Below, piece by piece: positions 1-5,453 of a stretch of DNA of 5,453 nt. Each line of letters begins with the position of its first letter. The first letter of the stretch is position 1. Below the pieces are notes generated by a model. That model ran no database searches. It saw only the letters and a program-made list of their open reading frames with translations, and was not told the DNA's origin. The DNA lies in assembly GCA_031267195.1 (NCBI GenBank), contig JAIRZO010000032.1:1-5453 (forward strand), in the 5' to 3' direction. A program made the position numbers and the translations under genes. This stretch comes from Holosporaceae bacterium. Lineage in GTDB: Bacteria; Pseudomonadota; Alphaproteobacteria; UBA3830.

Positions 1-51
1 TATTGACCACACTCTATCTGTTATATCATGTCTCCTGTGTGCTAATTCCAT
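1..51 (-). CDS. Transposase N-terminus (IS5-like), cut by window edge
   Basis: This is a 17-codon open start running off the left edge, reading MELAHRRHDITDRVWSI. IS5-family DDE transposases of the short type commonly begin with a basic stretch, then (R/H)x(I/L)(S/T)DxxWxxI; the match here is RHDITDRVWSI. The ATG at 51-49 has an AGGAG Shine-Dalgarno (59-63) with a 7-nt spacer, and a second GGAG lies closer at 53-56. An extended -10 candidate (82-90) lies about 30 nt upstream. The family assignment rests on a short N-terminal pattern only. No catalytic residues are visible, so I cannot say whether the gene is intact. The upstream 17-bp repeat at 97-113 may be part of the element's terminal inverted repeat. 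Confidence 0.62.
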   Translation of the reverse strand, partial: MELAHRRHDITDRVWSI

Positions 52-81
52 TCTCCTACTCCTATACATGGCTCTCATGCC

Positions 82-90
82 AGTATAACA
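82..90 (-). promoter_or_regulatory. Extended -10 promoter candidate for the transposase
   Basis: The minus strand reads TGTTATACT, an extended -10 (TGn then TATACT) differing from the consensus hexamer at one base. The corresponding -35 position falls inside the 17-bp repeat (97-113) and is poor (TGTCGT or CTGTCG), so the extended TG would have to compensate. The distance to the transposase ATG (51) is plausible. A weak hairpin (TGGC, 6-nt loop, GCCA) follows at about 67-80. Confidence 0.35.
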
Positions 91-96
91 TATATC

Positions 97-113
97 ATCT
101 CATGACGACAGAG
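97..113. repeat. 17-bp direct repeat, copy A (possible IS terminus)
   Basis: The sequence ATCTCATGACGACAGAG on the plus strand is repeated perfectly at 186-202, in the same orientation and 89 bp away. This copy sits just outside the transposase start and is followed by TCTAGA, which contains CTAG, a motif often seen at IS5-type target sites. I infer that it may be the terminal inverted repeat of the element at the left edge. The opposite end is outside the window. Confidence 0.6.
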
Positions 114-144
114 TCTAGATACGCTAAAAACTTCAAATCGTTCC
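114..144. repeat. Degenerate ~31-bp repeat, copy 1
   Basis: By eye it aligns with 405-434 at about 26 of 31 columns, with one gap, in the same orientation. A weaker third match lies near 278-302. Read on the minus strand, the copies keep the same codon phase and similar residues: KFLAYLD here, KILEYVE at 405-434. This suggests a duplicated and decayed coding segment and not a regulatory repeat. Confidence 0.45.
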
Positions 145-185
145 TCGCCGCAGTTCAAATTAGATGTCTTATGCTTCGGCTAAAA

Positions 186-202
186 ATCTCATGACGACAG
201 AG
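186..202. repeat. 17-bp direct repeat, copy B (possible relic IS end)
   Basis: This is identical over 17 bp to 97-113, while the sequences on either side of the two copies do not match. If copy A is an insertion-sequence end, this is best read as the stranded end of an older, related insertion. It could also be a conserved short repeat that the element targets. Confidence 0.6.
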
Positions 203-283
203 CATAAAATATTTGGCATTTACACAAAATATCTTATAGTCTCGTGAAAATGCGATCCAGAATCAATGATAATTTTCACATAC

Positions 284-445
284 TCAAAAAATCCAACTTC
301 TTAGCGTGATGGAATATATACCGTCTATTTTCAGCAAATTATTGTTCCCAACGCTCCCCTCCGTCGCCAATTCCAAAAAACTCCCCATTGGAACTTCCAA
401 AACTTCTACATACTCTAAAATCTTAACTCGTTCCGACCAATTTTG
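284..445 (-). pseudogene. 53-codon in-frame open stretch after a TAG stop
   Basis: After the TAG (448-446) that ends the upstream gene, the same frame stays open for 53 codons to a TGA (286-284). The reading starts QNWSERVKILEYVEVLEV and ends IDGIYSITLRSWIF. It is rich in Leu, Val, Ile and Glu, with a likely amphipathic helix, quite unlike the Asn/Thr/Ser-rich gene before it. There is an internal ATG (MGSFLELATEGS) but no good Shine-Dalgarno. It may be a remnant of an unrelated gene, a former C-terminal domain cut off by an amber mutation, or chance. Codons in the next frame (GFFEYVKIIIDSGSHFHE, below 284) suggest a frameshift relic. I do not recognise the family. Confidence 0.3.
405..434. 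repeat. Degenerate ~30-bp repeat, copy 2
   Basis: This is the partner of 114-144 at about 84 percent identity by eye. It lies inside the 53-codon open stretch that follows the stop of the gene at 446-1213. A weaker relative near 278-302 (minus-strand reading FFEYVKI) lies at the end of that open stretch. Confidence 0.45.
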
Positions 446-1213
446 CTAATTACTCAGTCGTCTGCTATAAGCTACGTTATTGGCCCTGTTCTGTGTGGTG
501 TTATAGCCAACATTGTTCCTTCTGGTATTGCTGCTTAACCTATTTAAGCTGTTGTTAACATTATTAGTTAAAGTAGTGGTATCCTCTATAGTGTTATTTG
601 CTACTGCGGTAGTGCTTGTGTTAACTTTTTGGCTAACATTGTTAAGAGCATCTACGCCTTTATTTATGCCTCCGCAAACTGCGTTCAGAAAGCTATTTGC
701 TACGTTGAGCGCGGCATTGCCAGCACCAGCTACCAGCTCGTCTTTCGTCTGTTCCAATCGACTCTTGCTCTCACTAACCAATGTTTGTGCAGAAGTGGCA
801 GTGGTTTGTCCCGCAGACTTAGCAGTGTTGATTGCGTTATTCAACCCGGTCTGCCCTGTCCGATACGCCGTTTGTGTAGAATTGACAATGATTTGTTTGG
901 CAGAATTAGCATTGTTAACGGTAGTATTTTTAATGTTCTCTCCGGTCCGATAGATCGCTTTTGCAGATTGTTTAGCTCTGTTCAGTTCTTTCTGAGTGTT
1001 GTATCGAACTTGATTAGAAGTGGCGATGACAGCTTTCTCTCCAGTATCGATTGCATTATTCACAGCGGTAGTTCCATTCTGAGAGATCGTTTTTATAGAT
1101 TGTCCAGTTGCGGTATTCCTGTTAGACGATCTAGATTTAGATCTTGCAGATACGCAATATGAGTCATTCATCAACAGAATCACAGATACAATGCATCCTA
1201 TTATTTTCAACAT
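446..1213 (-). CDS. Secreted Asn/Thr/Ser-rich repeat protein, unknown function
   Basis: I do not recognise this 255-residue protein. The start at 1213 was chosen because GGAGGAG (1220-1226) lies 6 nt upstream; an in-frame ATG 54 nt further upstream (1267) lacks such a site. Residues 1-23 look like a signal peptide: Lys3, hydrophobic 4-15, and a possible signal peptidase I site after VSA (23). A Cys at 20 does not fit a lipobox. The mature part is polar, with almost no aromatics besides Tyr and no Trp. Degenerate repeats of about 24-25 residues run through 47-149 (VNNA at 51 and 99, LNNA at 124, YRTG at 88 and 117), with Ala/Lys/Gln/Thr spacing like LEA-type or amphipathic-helix proteins. Residues 161-190 are Gly/Ala-rich and more hydrophobic. 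The tail is Asn/Arg-rich. An exported surface, envelope or effector protein is inference. It has its own 5' gap, so is probably transcribed separately from mvaD. Confidence 0.72.
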   Translation of the reverse strand: MLKIIGCIVSVILLMNDSYCVSARSKSRSSNRNTATGQSIKTISQNGTTAVNNAIDTGEKAVIATSNQVRYNTQKELNRAKQSAKAIYRTGENIKNTTVNNANSAKQIIVNSTQTAYRTGQTGLNNAINTAKSAGQTTATSAQTLVSESKSRLEQTKDELVAGAGNAALNVANSFLNAVCGGINKGVDALNNVSQKVNTSTTAVANNTIEDTTTLTNNVNNSLNRLSSNTRRNNVGYNTTQNRANNVAYSRRLSN

Positions 1214-1376
1214 CTCACACTCCTCCATAGAAAGCAATGTCGATTGCCAATAAAATTTTACAAACAAGCGCTAAGAATTAGTGACAATTTATCAAAAAAT
1301 AATTAAATATAGGTTAATTTAATAAAAAATAACTATAGAAACTACGATTTTTGTTAAAGGAATACCAGCAATGGAA
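1214..1376 (-). promoter_or_regulatory. AT-rich gap with possible promoter
   Basis: This 163-bp gap between mvaD and the repeat-protein gene is very AT-rich. A weak sigma-70-like pair on the minus strand is TTGTCA (1282-1287) with TGTAAA (1257-1262), 19 nt apart, leaving a leader of about 40 nt. It also holds two near-identical 17-bp direct repeats (1286-1302 and 1316-1332, 15 of 17) and a small AT palindrome (AATTAA, 7-nt gap, TTAATT). No GC-rich hairpin plus T-run was found, so no terminator is called after mvaD. Low confidence in the exact promoter elements. Confidence 0.3.
1220..1226 (-). promoter_or_regulatory. Strong ribosome binding site deciding the 1213 start
   Basis: The minus strand reads GGAGGAG, a near-perfect Shine-Dalgarno, 6 nt before the ATG at 1213-1211. 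It is the strongest such site in the window and fixes the start of the repeat protein, excluding the longer frame that begins at 1267. Confidence 0.8.
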
Positions 1377-2327
1377 TTATTGACTATTTGGGACAATTAA
1401 TGCGTCTCGAAGATAAAGAACGCAGCGATTTTGCAGATTTTTTTGATCCATTCGCCACAGTAAGTGAACGTTGGGACCAGCATCTATGGTTACCAGTGGG
1501 CCGTCTCCATGAAATTTCCAGAAATCTTGCAGAAATAGTAGAACAGAGATTGTTCCCGGCTGCATATAGCCAAAGCTGGGAGATGATGTTTCAAACAGTG
1601 CATGCATGTCCCAGAATTCCTCCCAGCAAATTTGGTATGCCATCGGCCATCCGGACTCGTCTGTGGAATTCAACGCTGCCAGCAATTGCTTGCATCTTTT
1701 TTGAGCTCTGGCGGCTCTCCCGGCGAATAGCAAACTACTGGGAACACGCTGATGGGCTTCGCTGGAGAGCACTTTCTTGGCCACCGTATTCACAAAAATA
1801 ATATTGTGCCGCAGTTGGCCAATTTTCAGATCTATTTTTTTAGCTGTCTCGCTCTGCCAGATGCTCCAGGGAGCAAAAAAAGATCGGCAGGAAGATCCTG
1901 ATGCTCGACGACTAACGCCGCTCATGTATTCCATCGATGGCAATGGAACAGCGGTAATGGCACAGATGGCCCTGAAAGCACATATGGTGAGAGCTGCAAA
2001 GCTGGAGGCAGAACTGGCAATGCCTACGGAATGAGGAAAATTATTCCTCGATGTAAGAGAAAAATTGCCATGAAAATTCATGAGAGATTTTATATAACGA
2101 AAATGCTGCAGAAATCTCTCCACCGCCGCCGGCGTCAATTCCATGTTATTTATAAATATGTCATCATCACCATGGATGAGTTCCATTGATACTTCCGAAT
2201 AAAAATCCTCCAATGTATGGGATATCGATACATTGGATGGAATGTTTCCATCGCATTTACCCATGTATTTGATGAGGGCGATATTGGGGGAAGCTCTGCA
2301 GATCCAGGAGGACATAATTTTATCCAT
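1377..2327 (-). CDS. mvaD: Diphosphomevalonate decarboxylase (GHMP family)
   Basis: Enzymes of this family use ATP to decarboxylate mevalonate 5-diphosphate to isopentenyl diphosphate in the cytosol. The product is 316 residues, close to the usual 310-330. Motifs in order: ASPNIALIKYMGK at 12-24; the GHMP phosphate loop NFPHSVGIASSAS at 96-108; SRRASGSSCRS at 139-149, with the substrate-binding Ser/Arg; KKVLSSEAHQRV at 184-195; an MHALFETSSPSFGYM block at 241-255; and TIDAGPNVHLL at 280-290, with Asp282 in the position of the catalytic Asp. The start at 2327 lies 4 nt after the degP stop; a longer frame upstream would overlap degP by about 230 nt and lacks family similarity. An ATG at 2315 is possible. 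No clear Shine-Dalgarno is seen, so coupling to degP is likely. Oddities: Met in KYMGK where many relatives have Trp, and Ala in RRASGS where Gly is usual. A mevalonate 3-kinase or phosphomevalonate decarboxylase activity cannot be excluded. Confidence 0.88.
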   Translation of the reverse strand: MDKIMSSWICRASPNIALIKYMGKCDGNIPSNVSISHTLEDFYSEVSMELIHGDDDIFINNMELTPAAVERFLQHFRYIKSLMNFHGNFSLTSRNNFPHSVGIASSASSFAALTICAFRAICAITAVPLPSMEYMSGVSRRASGSSCRSFFAPWSIWQSETAKKIDLKIGQLRHNIIFVNTVAKKVLSSEAHQRVPSSLLFAGRAARAQKRCKQLLAALNSTDESGWPMAYQICWEEFWDMHALFETSSPSFGYMQPGTISVLLFLQDFWKFHGDGPLVTIDAGPNVHLLWRMDQKNLQNRCVLYLRDALIVPNSQ

Positions 2328-2331
2328 TGAT

Positions 2332-3861
2332 TTAGTCACGAGGACTGATGTAGTTGATATTAGGATCACTAGCCTTTTTGTTAATAACAACCGCTTTGCT
2401 ACTGCCACCTTCTGCCTTTCCAATTTCCTTTGGCAGTGATAACGGTAAATCTGAGGATATGGGAGAATTATTTTTGTGCTTAATATAAATGGATTGATAG
2501 GAAGATGTCTTTGCCTGAGCATTAAATAGGTAAAGAGCCACATTTCTTTCTTTGTTAGCAACAATTTGTTGAAGAGTAGCCTTCAGAGCTGCCACTGTGG
2601 CTGTGGGAGAAAATTTTACATTAACTATTATATTTCCGTAGGACAATTTGCTGGAATATTCACCGACATCTATAATTACCACTCCCACAATGTTTTCCGG
2701 GATATTGAAAATTTTTCTCAGTTCCGGCGTTAGATCTGCAACGCTAATGCCTAATTCATCTATTTTTTCCGCAGATATACCTTTCTTGATTATTCCTTCA
2801 TTTTCGGATACAACGCCGGTTTCTTCATCATTTTTTGAGCCAACCGTAACGCTAAATTTCATCTCATTCCCGTTTCTCATGATCAATACTGGGATAACAG
2901 ATCCAATGGGCAAAGAGCTCAACAGATACTCGGTATTTGTATCCTCCGTAATAGATTCATCATTCAATGCCAGTAGAATATCTCCCGTTTGGATGCCACC
3001 CCGCGCCGCCGGTGAACCATCATATACCCGCACAATGTTGCAACCACACCTTTTGCCGAGACCAAGACTAATGGCAACGTCCCGCTGAATGCGTTCAATG
3101 GATATACCCAGCCAGCTGCGCTGCATCTTTCCATAGTTACGCAATTGTGTAGTCACTTTTTGTAGCATGTTGGATGGAATAGCAAAGTTCAACCCAGTGC
3201 TTCTAACTCCATCGGAAAAAAATACAGTTATCATTCCAACAACTTTTCCATTGTAATTACAAAGGGGCCCTCCAGAATTGCCATGATTGACGGCGGCATC
3301 CGTCTGCAAAAAGGAAACAAATTTTCCTTCGGCACCAATGGTAGCCATGTGGCTGGATAAATTCCTTCCTTTGGAAGAAAGGATGCCGGATGTGACACTA
3401 GGTCCCAATCCCAGTGGATTACCGACGGCAAAAACCGGCTCACCTATTTCCAGAGTATCGGAATCCACAAACTGCAGGAATTTGAATTTTTCATCGGAAT
3501 CTATTTTCAACAAAGCGATGTCAGAGTGGTCATCTTTTCCTACAATCCTTACTTTATATTCCCTTCCGTCATTGGTGATTATCTTGATTTTATCAGAAGC
3601 ATCGATAACATGGGCGTTCGTTATGACATACCCGTTTTCGTCTATAATAAATCCGACTCCATTGGATGACTCCTTACTGAAATCGCCGATGGTTTCATCC
3701 AATACAACGATATCCACAACACATTCCACAATGGTTGCTATCTCCGAACTAATCGTTGCGCATTGAATCAAAGGAACAAAAAACAAATGTATACACATCA
3801 GCGCACAGCACTGCAGAAGAAACAAATGGCGATTATTATTCTTCAGTGACATTATTTTCAT
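2332..3861 (-). CDS. degP: DegP/HtrA-type periplasmic serine protease
   Basis: This S1C-family protease degrades or refolds misfolded proteins in the periplasm; the product is 509 residues. Residues 13-35 form a hydrophobic signal sequence with an indistinct cleavage site near QCA. The trypsin-like domain spans about 65-260 with the complete triad: His84 in TNAHVI, Asp114 in HSDIALLKI and Ser196 in GNSGGPL. The oxyanion region reads NHGNSGG where NPGNSGG is usual. PDZ1 covers about 272-365 (WLGISIERI, then GSPAARGGIQTGDILLALN). PDZ2, about 385-465, is degenerate (GVVIIDVGEYSSKLSYGNII). A hydrophilic tail of about 40 residues follows. The ATG at 3861 was preferred: AGG 7 nt upstream, and 4 nt after the hflC stop. 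An ATG at 3879 would overlap hflC by 14 nt and adds only six residues. Coupled to hflC upstream and to mvaD 4 nt downstream. The name degP is at family level; degQ-like function is possible. Confidence 0.93.
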   Translation of the reverse strand: MKIMSLKNNNRHLFLLQCCALMCIHLFFVPLIQCATISSEIATIVECVVDIVVLDETIGDFSKESSNGVGFIIDENGYVITNAHVIDASDKIKIITNDGREYKVRIVGKDDHSDIALLKIDSDEKFKFLQFVDSDTLEIGEPVFAVGNPLGLGPSVTSGILSSKGRNLSSHMATIGAEGKFVSFLQTDAAVNHGNSGGPLCNYNGKVVGMITVFFSDGVRSTGLNFAIPSNMLQKVTTQLRNYGKMQRSWLGISIERIQRDVAISLGLGKRCGCNIVRVYDGSPAARGGIQTGDILLALNDESITEDTNTEYLLSSLPIGSVIPVLIMRNGNEMKFSVTVGSKNDEETGVVSENEGIIKKGISAEKIDELGISVADLTPELRKIFNIPENIVGVVIIDVGEYSSKLSYGNIIVNVKFSPTATVAALKATLQQIVANKERNVALYLFNAQAKTSSYQSIYIKHKNNSPISSDLPLSLPKEIGKAEGGSSKAVVINKKASDPNINYISPRD

Positions 3862-3865
3862 AAAA

Positions 3866-4732
3866 CTACCTGTTAACATTCATGACGGAGAAAAAGGGAT
3901 TTTTGGAGGAAAGCACAAAAGTAGTTTCGCTGTGCTCTGCCGTAAACAACGCCCGATAGGCCTCCAGGGATTGGAAAAATTCAAAAAAATTCGCATCCTG
4001 AGAAAAGGCCGCCACATAGATGATATTGGCTTCTTTTTCTCCGATTGCAATCAGTTGCTGCATTTTTGTGTTAGCTTTGGCTATTTCAATATCGCTTTCC
4101 TTATCGGCGTTGGATTTGATGGTTTTAGACATTTCCACACCTTTTGCCCGCAACTCACGAGCTTCCCGTTCCCTCTCGCTTATCATGCGATTGCAAATGG
4201 CAGCACTGTTTTGCACCGGAAAGTCCGTTTTCCGAATTCTCACATCAACGACGTCGATGCCGAACCTTTTTGCGGCTCTATTAACTTCGTCTCTTATCTT
4301 ATTCATGGCGGAAATTCTAGTATCCGATAGGAGAGACGATAGACTCACTCCTCCCAACACGCTGCTGAGGCTGCCCAGCACAACCGGATTGAGCCGCACC
4401 AAAACTCCTCTCTCACTGTATACCGTCTGGTAGAATTTCAGCGGATCTTTTATGACATAGCGGCCAAAGGCATCCACCATGATACGCCGTTTGTCACCGA
4501 GGGTTATTTCCATGGTCGGCAGCTCTATGCTCATCAATCTTTTATCAAAATAAACTATTTTTTCAACGATGGGCAGCTTGAAGTACAGGCCCGGAGCCTG
4601 AATCACCCGGACCGGTTCTCCAAATCTCGTCACCACCACCTGCGCTATCTGATGCACCGTAAAAAAACATTCCAATAACGAAAACAAAACAACTGCTGCT
4701 AGAGCAATTGGAAGTATGCGGTTTTTCCCCAT
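3866..4732 (-). CDS. hflC: HflC, SPFH-domain subunit of the FtsH regulator
   Basis: HflC pairs with HflK in a large inner-membrane assembly that encloses the ATP-dependent protease FtsH and limits its access to membrane substrates. The 288-residue length matches the family. A single N-terminal membrane segment (about 6-26) is followed by the SPFH/band-7 domain: VVVTRFGEPVRV, PGLYFKLPIVEKIVYFDKRL and a core ending GIDVVDVRIRKTDFP. Next comes a charged coiled-coil from about 180 (NRMISEREREARELRAKG through KANTKMQQLIAIGEKEA), then the typical tail FFQSLEAYRALF and a hydrophobic C-terminus with VLSSKNPFF. The ATG lies 3 nt after the hflK stop, with AAGG 8 nt upstream, so it is translated with hflK. 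The gene ends in TAG, showing that amber is used as a stop in this genome. Confidence 0.96.
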   Translation of the reverse strand: MGKNRILPIALAAVVLFSLLECFFTVHQIAQVVVTRFGEPVRVIQAPGLYFKLPIVEKIVYFDKRLMSIELPTMEITLGDKRRIMVDAFGRYVIKDPLKFYQTVYSERGVLVRLNPVVLGSLSSVLGGVSLSSLLSDTRISAMNKIRDEVNRAAKRFGIDVVDVRIRKTDFPVQNSAAICNRMISEREREARELRAKGVEMSKTIKSNADKESDIEIAKANTKMQQLIAIGEKEANIIYVAAFSQDANFFEFFQSLEAYRALFTAEHSETTFVLSSKNPFFSVMNVNR

Positions 4733-4735
4733 GAT

Positions 4736-5453
4736 TTATACCTTTTCTTTGTCTGAGTATTGGGTTGTAACTGTTTTTTGTGTTTCGCCATCTGGCACAA
4801 CGGCAGCATTTTCGGAAATTATTCGCTCGGCAGATTGCGTCCTAGCTTTCCTTGATCCCGTCAATTCGGCAAGAGGCAAATAGGATGCTGCCTTTATATT
4901 ATCATCAACGAATATTTTCCTGGATCCAGCATAAACATCACGCATGATATCCAGATACATTCTTTTAGATATGATGTTCGGAGATATTTTATATTGCTGC
5001 AGGGCAGCCAAAAATCTGGCACTTATCCCACGAGCTGCCTCTATTATCCTCTGTTTGATAGCTTCTCCGCTATTGACTTTTTCTGCCACAATTCCGCGAG
5101 TTCTTGCTTTTTTGTCGCGATCGTAGGCCTCAGCTTTGTTTTTTTCGCTCTGCTGCTCCGCTTGAGCACGTTCAACATCTCGAAAAGAATCTATTACAGA
5201 TGCCGGTGGCTCAACCCGCTGTAACTCAACGCGCACAATTTCCACTCCCATCTTATATTCATCCATCAGAGACTGCAGATTATCTTTGGTTTTTTTCTGA
5301 ATATCTGCCCGCCCCTCCGTTTGCACATAGGTAAATGGAGTTTGTCCCACAATTTCTCGCATAACACTCTCGGCTACGGCCTGAACTGTAACCTCTGGAG
5401 ATTTTGCATTGAAAAGGTAATCTTTAACGCCATTGTCTTTAATTTTCCAGAGA
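4736..5453 (-). CDS. hflK: HflK, SPFH-domain partner of HflC (5' part missing)
   Basis: The C-terminal 238 residues are present; the membrane segment and start lie beyond the right edge. The frame enters with its first full codon at 5452 (LWKIKDNGVKDYLFN). SPFH features follow: SPEVTVQAVAESVMREIVGQ, then TEGRADIQKKT, a GVEIVRVELQRVEPPASV block, a charged coiled-coil (DVERAQAEQQSEKNKAEAYD and onward), and the HflK tail RFLAALQQYKISPNIISKR, YLDIMRDVYAGSRKIFVDD. The last ~50 residues are a low-conservation hydrophilic tail, as is usual. HflK is the larger subunit of the HflKC complex around FtsH. It stands immediately 5' of hflC, as in other proteobacteria. Confidence 0.96.
   Translation of the reverse strand, partial: LWKIKDNGVKDYLFNAKSPEVTVQAVAESVMREIVGQTPFTYVQTEGRADIQKKTKDNLQSLMDEYKMGVEIVRVELQRVEPPASVIDSFRDVERAQAEQQSEKNKAEAYDRDKKARTRGIVAEKVNSGEAIKQRIIEAARGISARFLAALQQYKISPNIISKRMYLDIMRDVYAGSRKIFVDDNIKAASYLPLAELTGSRKARTQSAERIISENAAVVPDGETQKTVTTQYSDKEKV

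Larger units (their letters stand above)
52..445. other. Gene-poor, repeat-bearing region next to an IS
   Basis: No intact gene is supported here. I see a probable IS boundary (around 97-118), a perfect 17-bp direct repeat pair, degenerate ~30-bp repeats, and open minus-strand stretches without recognisable starts: 53 codons at 284-445 and about 23 codons ending near 218. A short inverted repeat (TTCCAA 371-376, TTGGAA 388-393) is present but has no T-run, so I do not call it a terminator. No tRNA or CRISPR structure was seen. I infer decayed genic DNA interrupted by insertions. Confidence 0.5.

Noticed and set aside
3..194. Plus-strand 63-codon frame
   Set aside because: It overlaps the transposase start and the repeats on the other strand, has no ribosome site and resembles no protein.
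97..202. CRISPR-like array from the 17-bp repeats
   Set aside because: There are only two copies, the spacing is too long for a spacer and no cas gene is present.
371..393. Inverted repeat TTCCAA/TTGGAA as a terminator
   Set aside because: The stem is only 6 bp, the loop is 11 nt and no T-run follows on either strand.
629..1162. Plus-strand 177-codon frame (and a 146-codon frame at 513-953) opposite the repeat protein
   Set aside because: The minus-strand frame has a strong Shine-Dalgarno and a signal peptide. These plus-strand frames are open because the Asn/Thr/Ser-rich codons opposite rarely give stops.
1388..1801. Plus-strand frames opposite mvaD (also 1777-2034 and 2233-2439)
   Set aside because: They are antisense shadows of a gene with conserved motifs and have no ribosome sites.
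1377..2327. Frameshifted or broken mvaD
   Set aside because: All family motifs occur in order in one frame and the length is normal.
2328..2564. N-terminal extension of mvaD to an upstream ATG at 2564
   Set aside because: It would overlap degP by 233 nt and encodes a sequence unlike the family; the conserved region starts right after the ATG at 2327.

Overview
The window looks like part of the chromosome of a low-to-moderate GC alphaproteobacterium, possibly a host-associated one. The order hflK-hflC-degP is a conserved alphaproteobacterial layout. The modest GC by eye, an insertion-sequence end and decayed flanking DNA would suit a Rickettsiales- or Holosporales-like lineage. That placement is inference, because no rRNA or other phylogenetic marker is present.

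All credible genes are on the minus strand, so transcription runs from right to left. From the right edge (5453) to 1377 there is one tight cluster: the C-terminal part of hflK, hflC, a DegP/HtrA-type periplasmic serine protease, and a GHMP-family mevalonate-pathway decarboxylase (mvaD-like). The gaps are only 3-4 nt, so an operon with translational coupling is likely. HflK and HflC form the membrane SPFH complex that restrains the FtsH protease, and DegP handles misfolded envelope proteins. The first three genes are therefore an envelope quality-control module. The fourth makes isopentenyl diphosphate precursors and is an unexpected partner, because most alphaproteobacteria use the MEP pathway.

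An AT-rich gap of about 160 bp with no clear terminator separates the cluster from a gene of unknown function (446-1213). It has a strong Shine-Dalgarno sequence and encodes a signal-peptide-bearing, Asn/Thr/Ser/Ala-rich protein of 255 residues with degenerate internal repeats. Its TAG stop is followed by 53 further open codons in the same frame (287-445), whose composition is quite different.

The left 445 bp hold no intact gene. They contain a perfect 17-bp direct repeat, degenerate ~30-bp repeats, and at the very edge (1-51) the first 17 codons of what appears to be an IS5-like transposase reading out of the window. This is probably an insertion-sequence boundary in decaying DNA.
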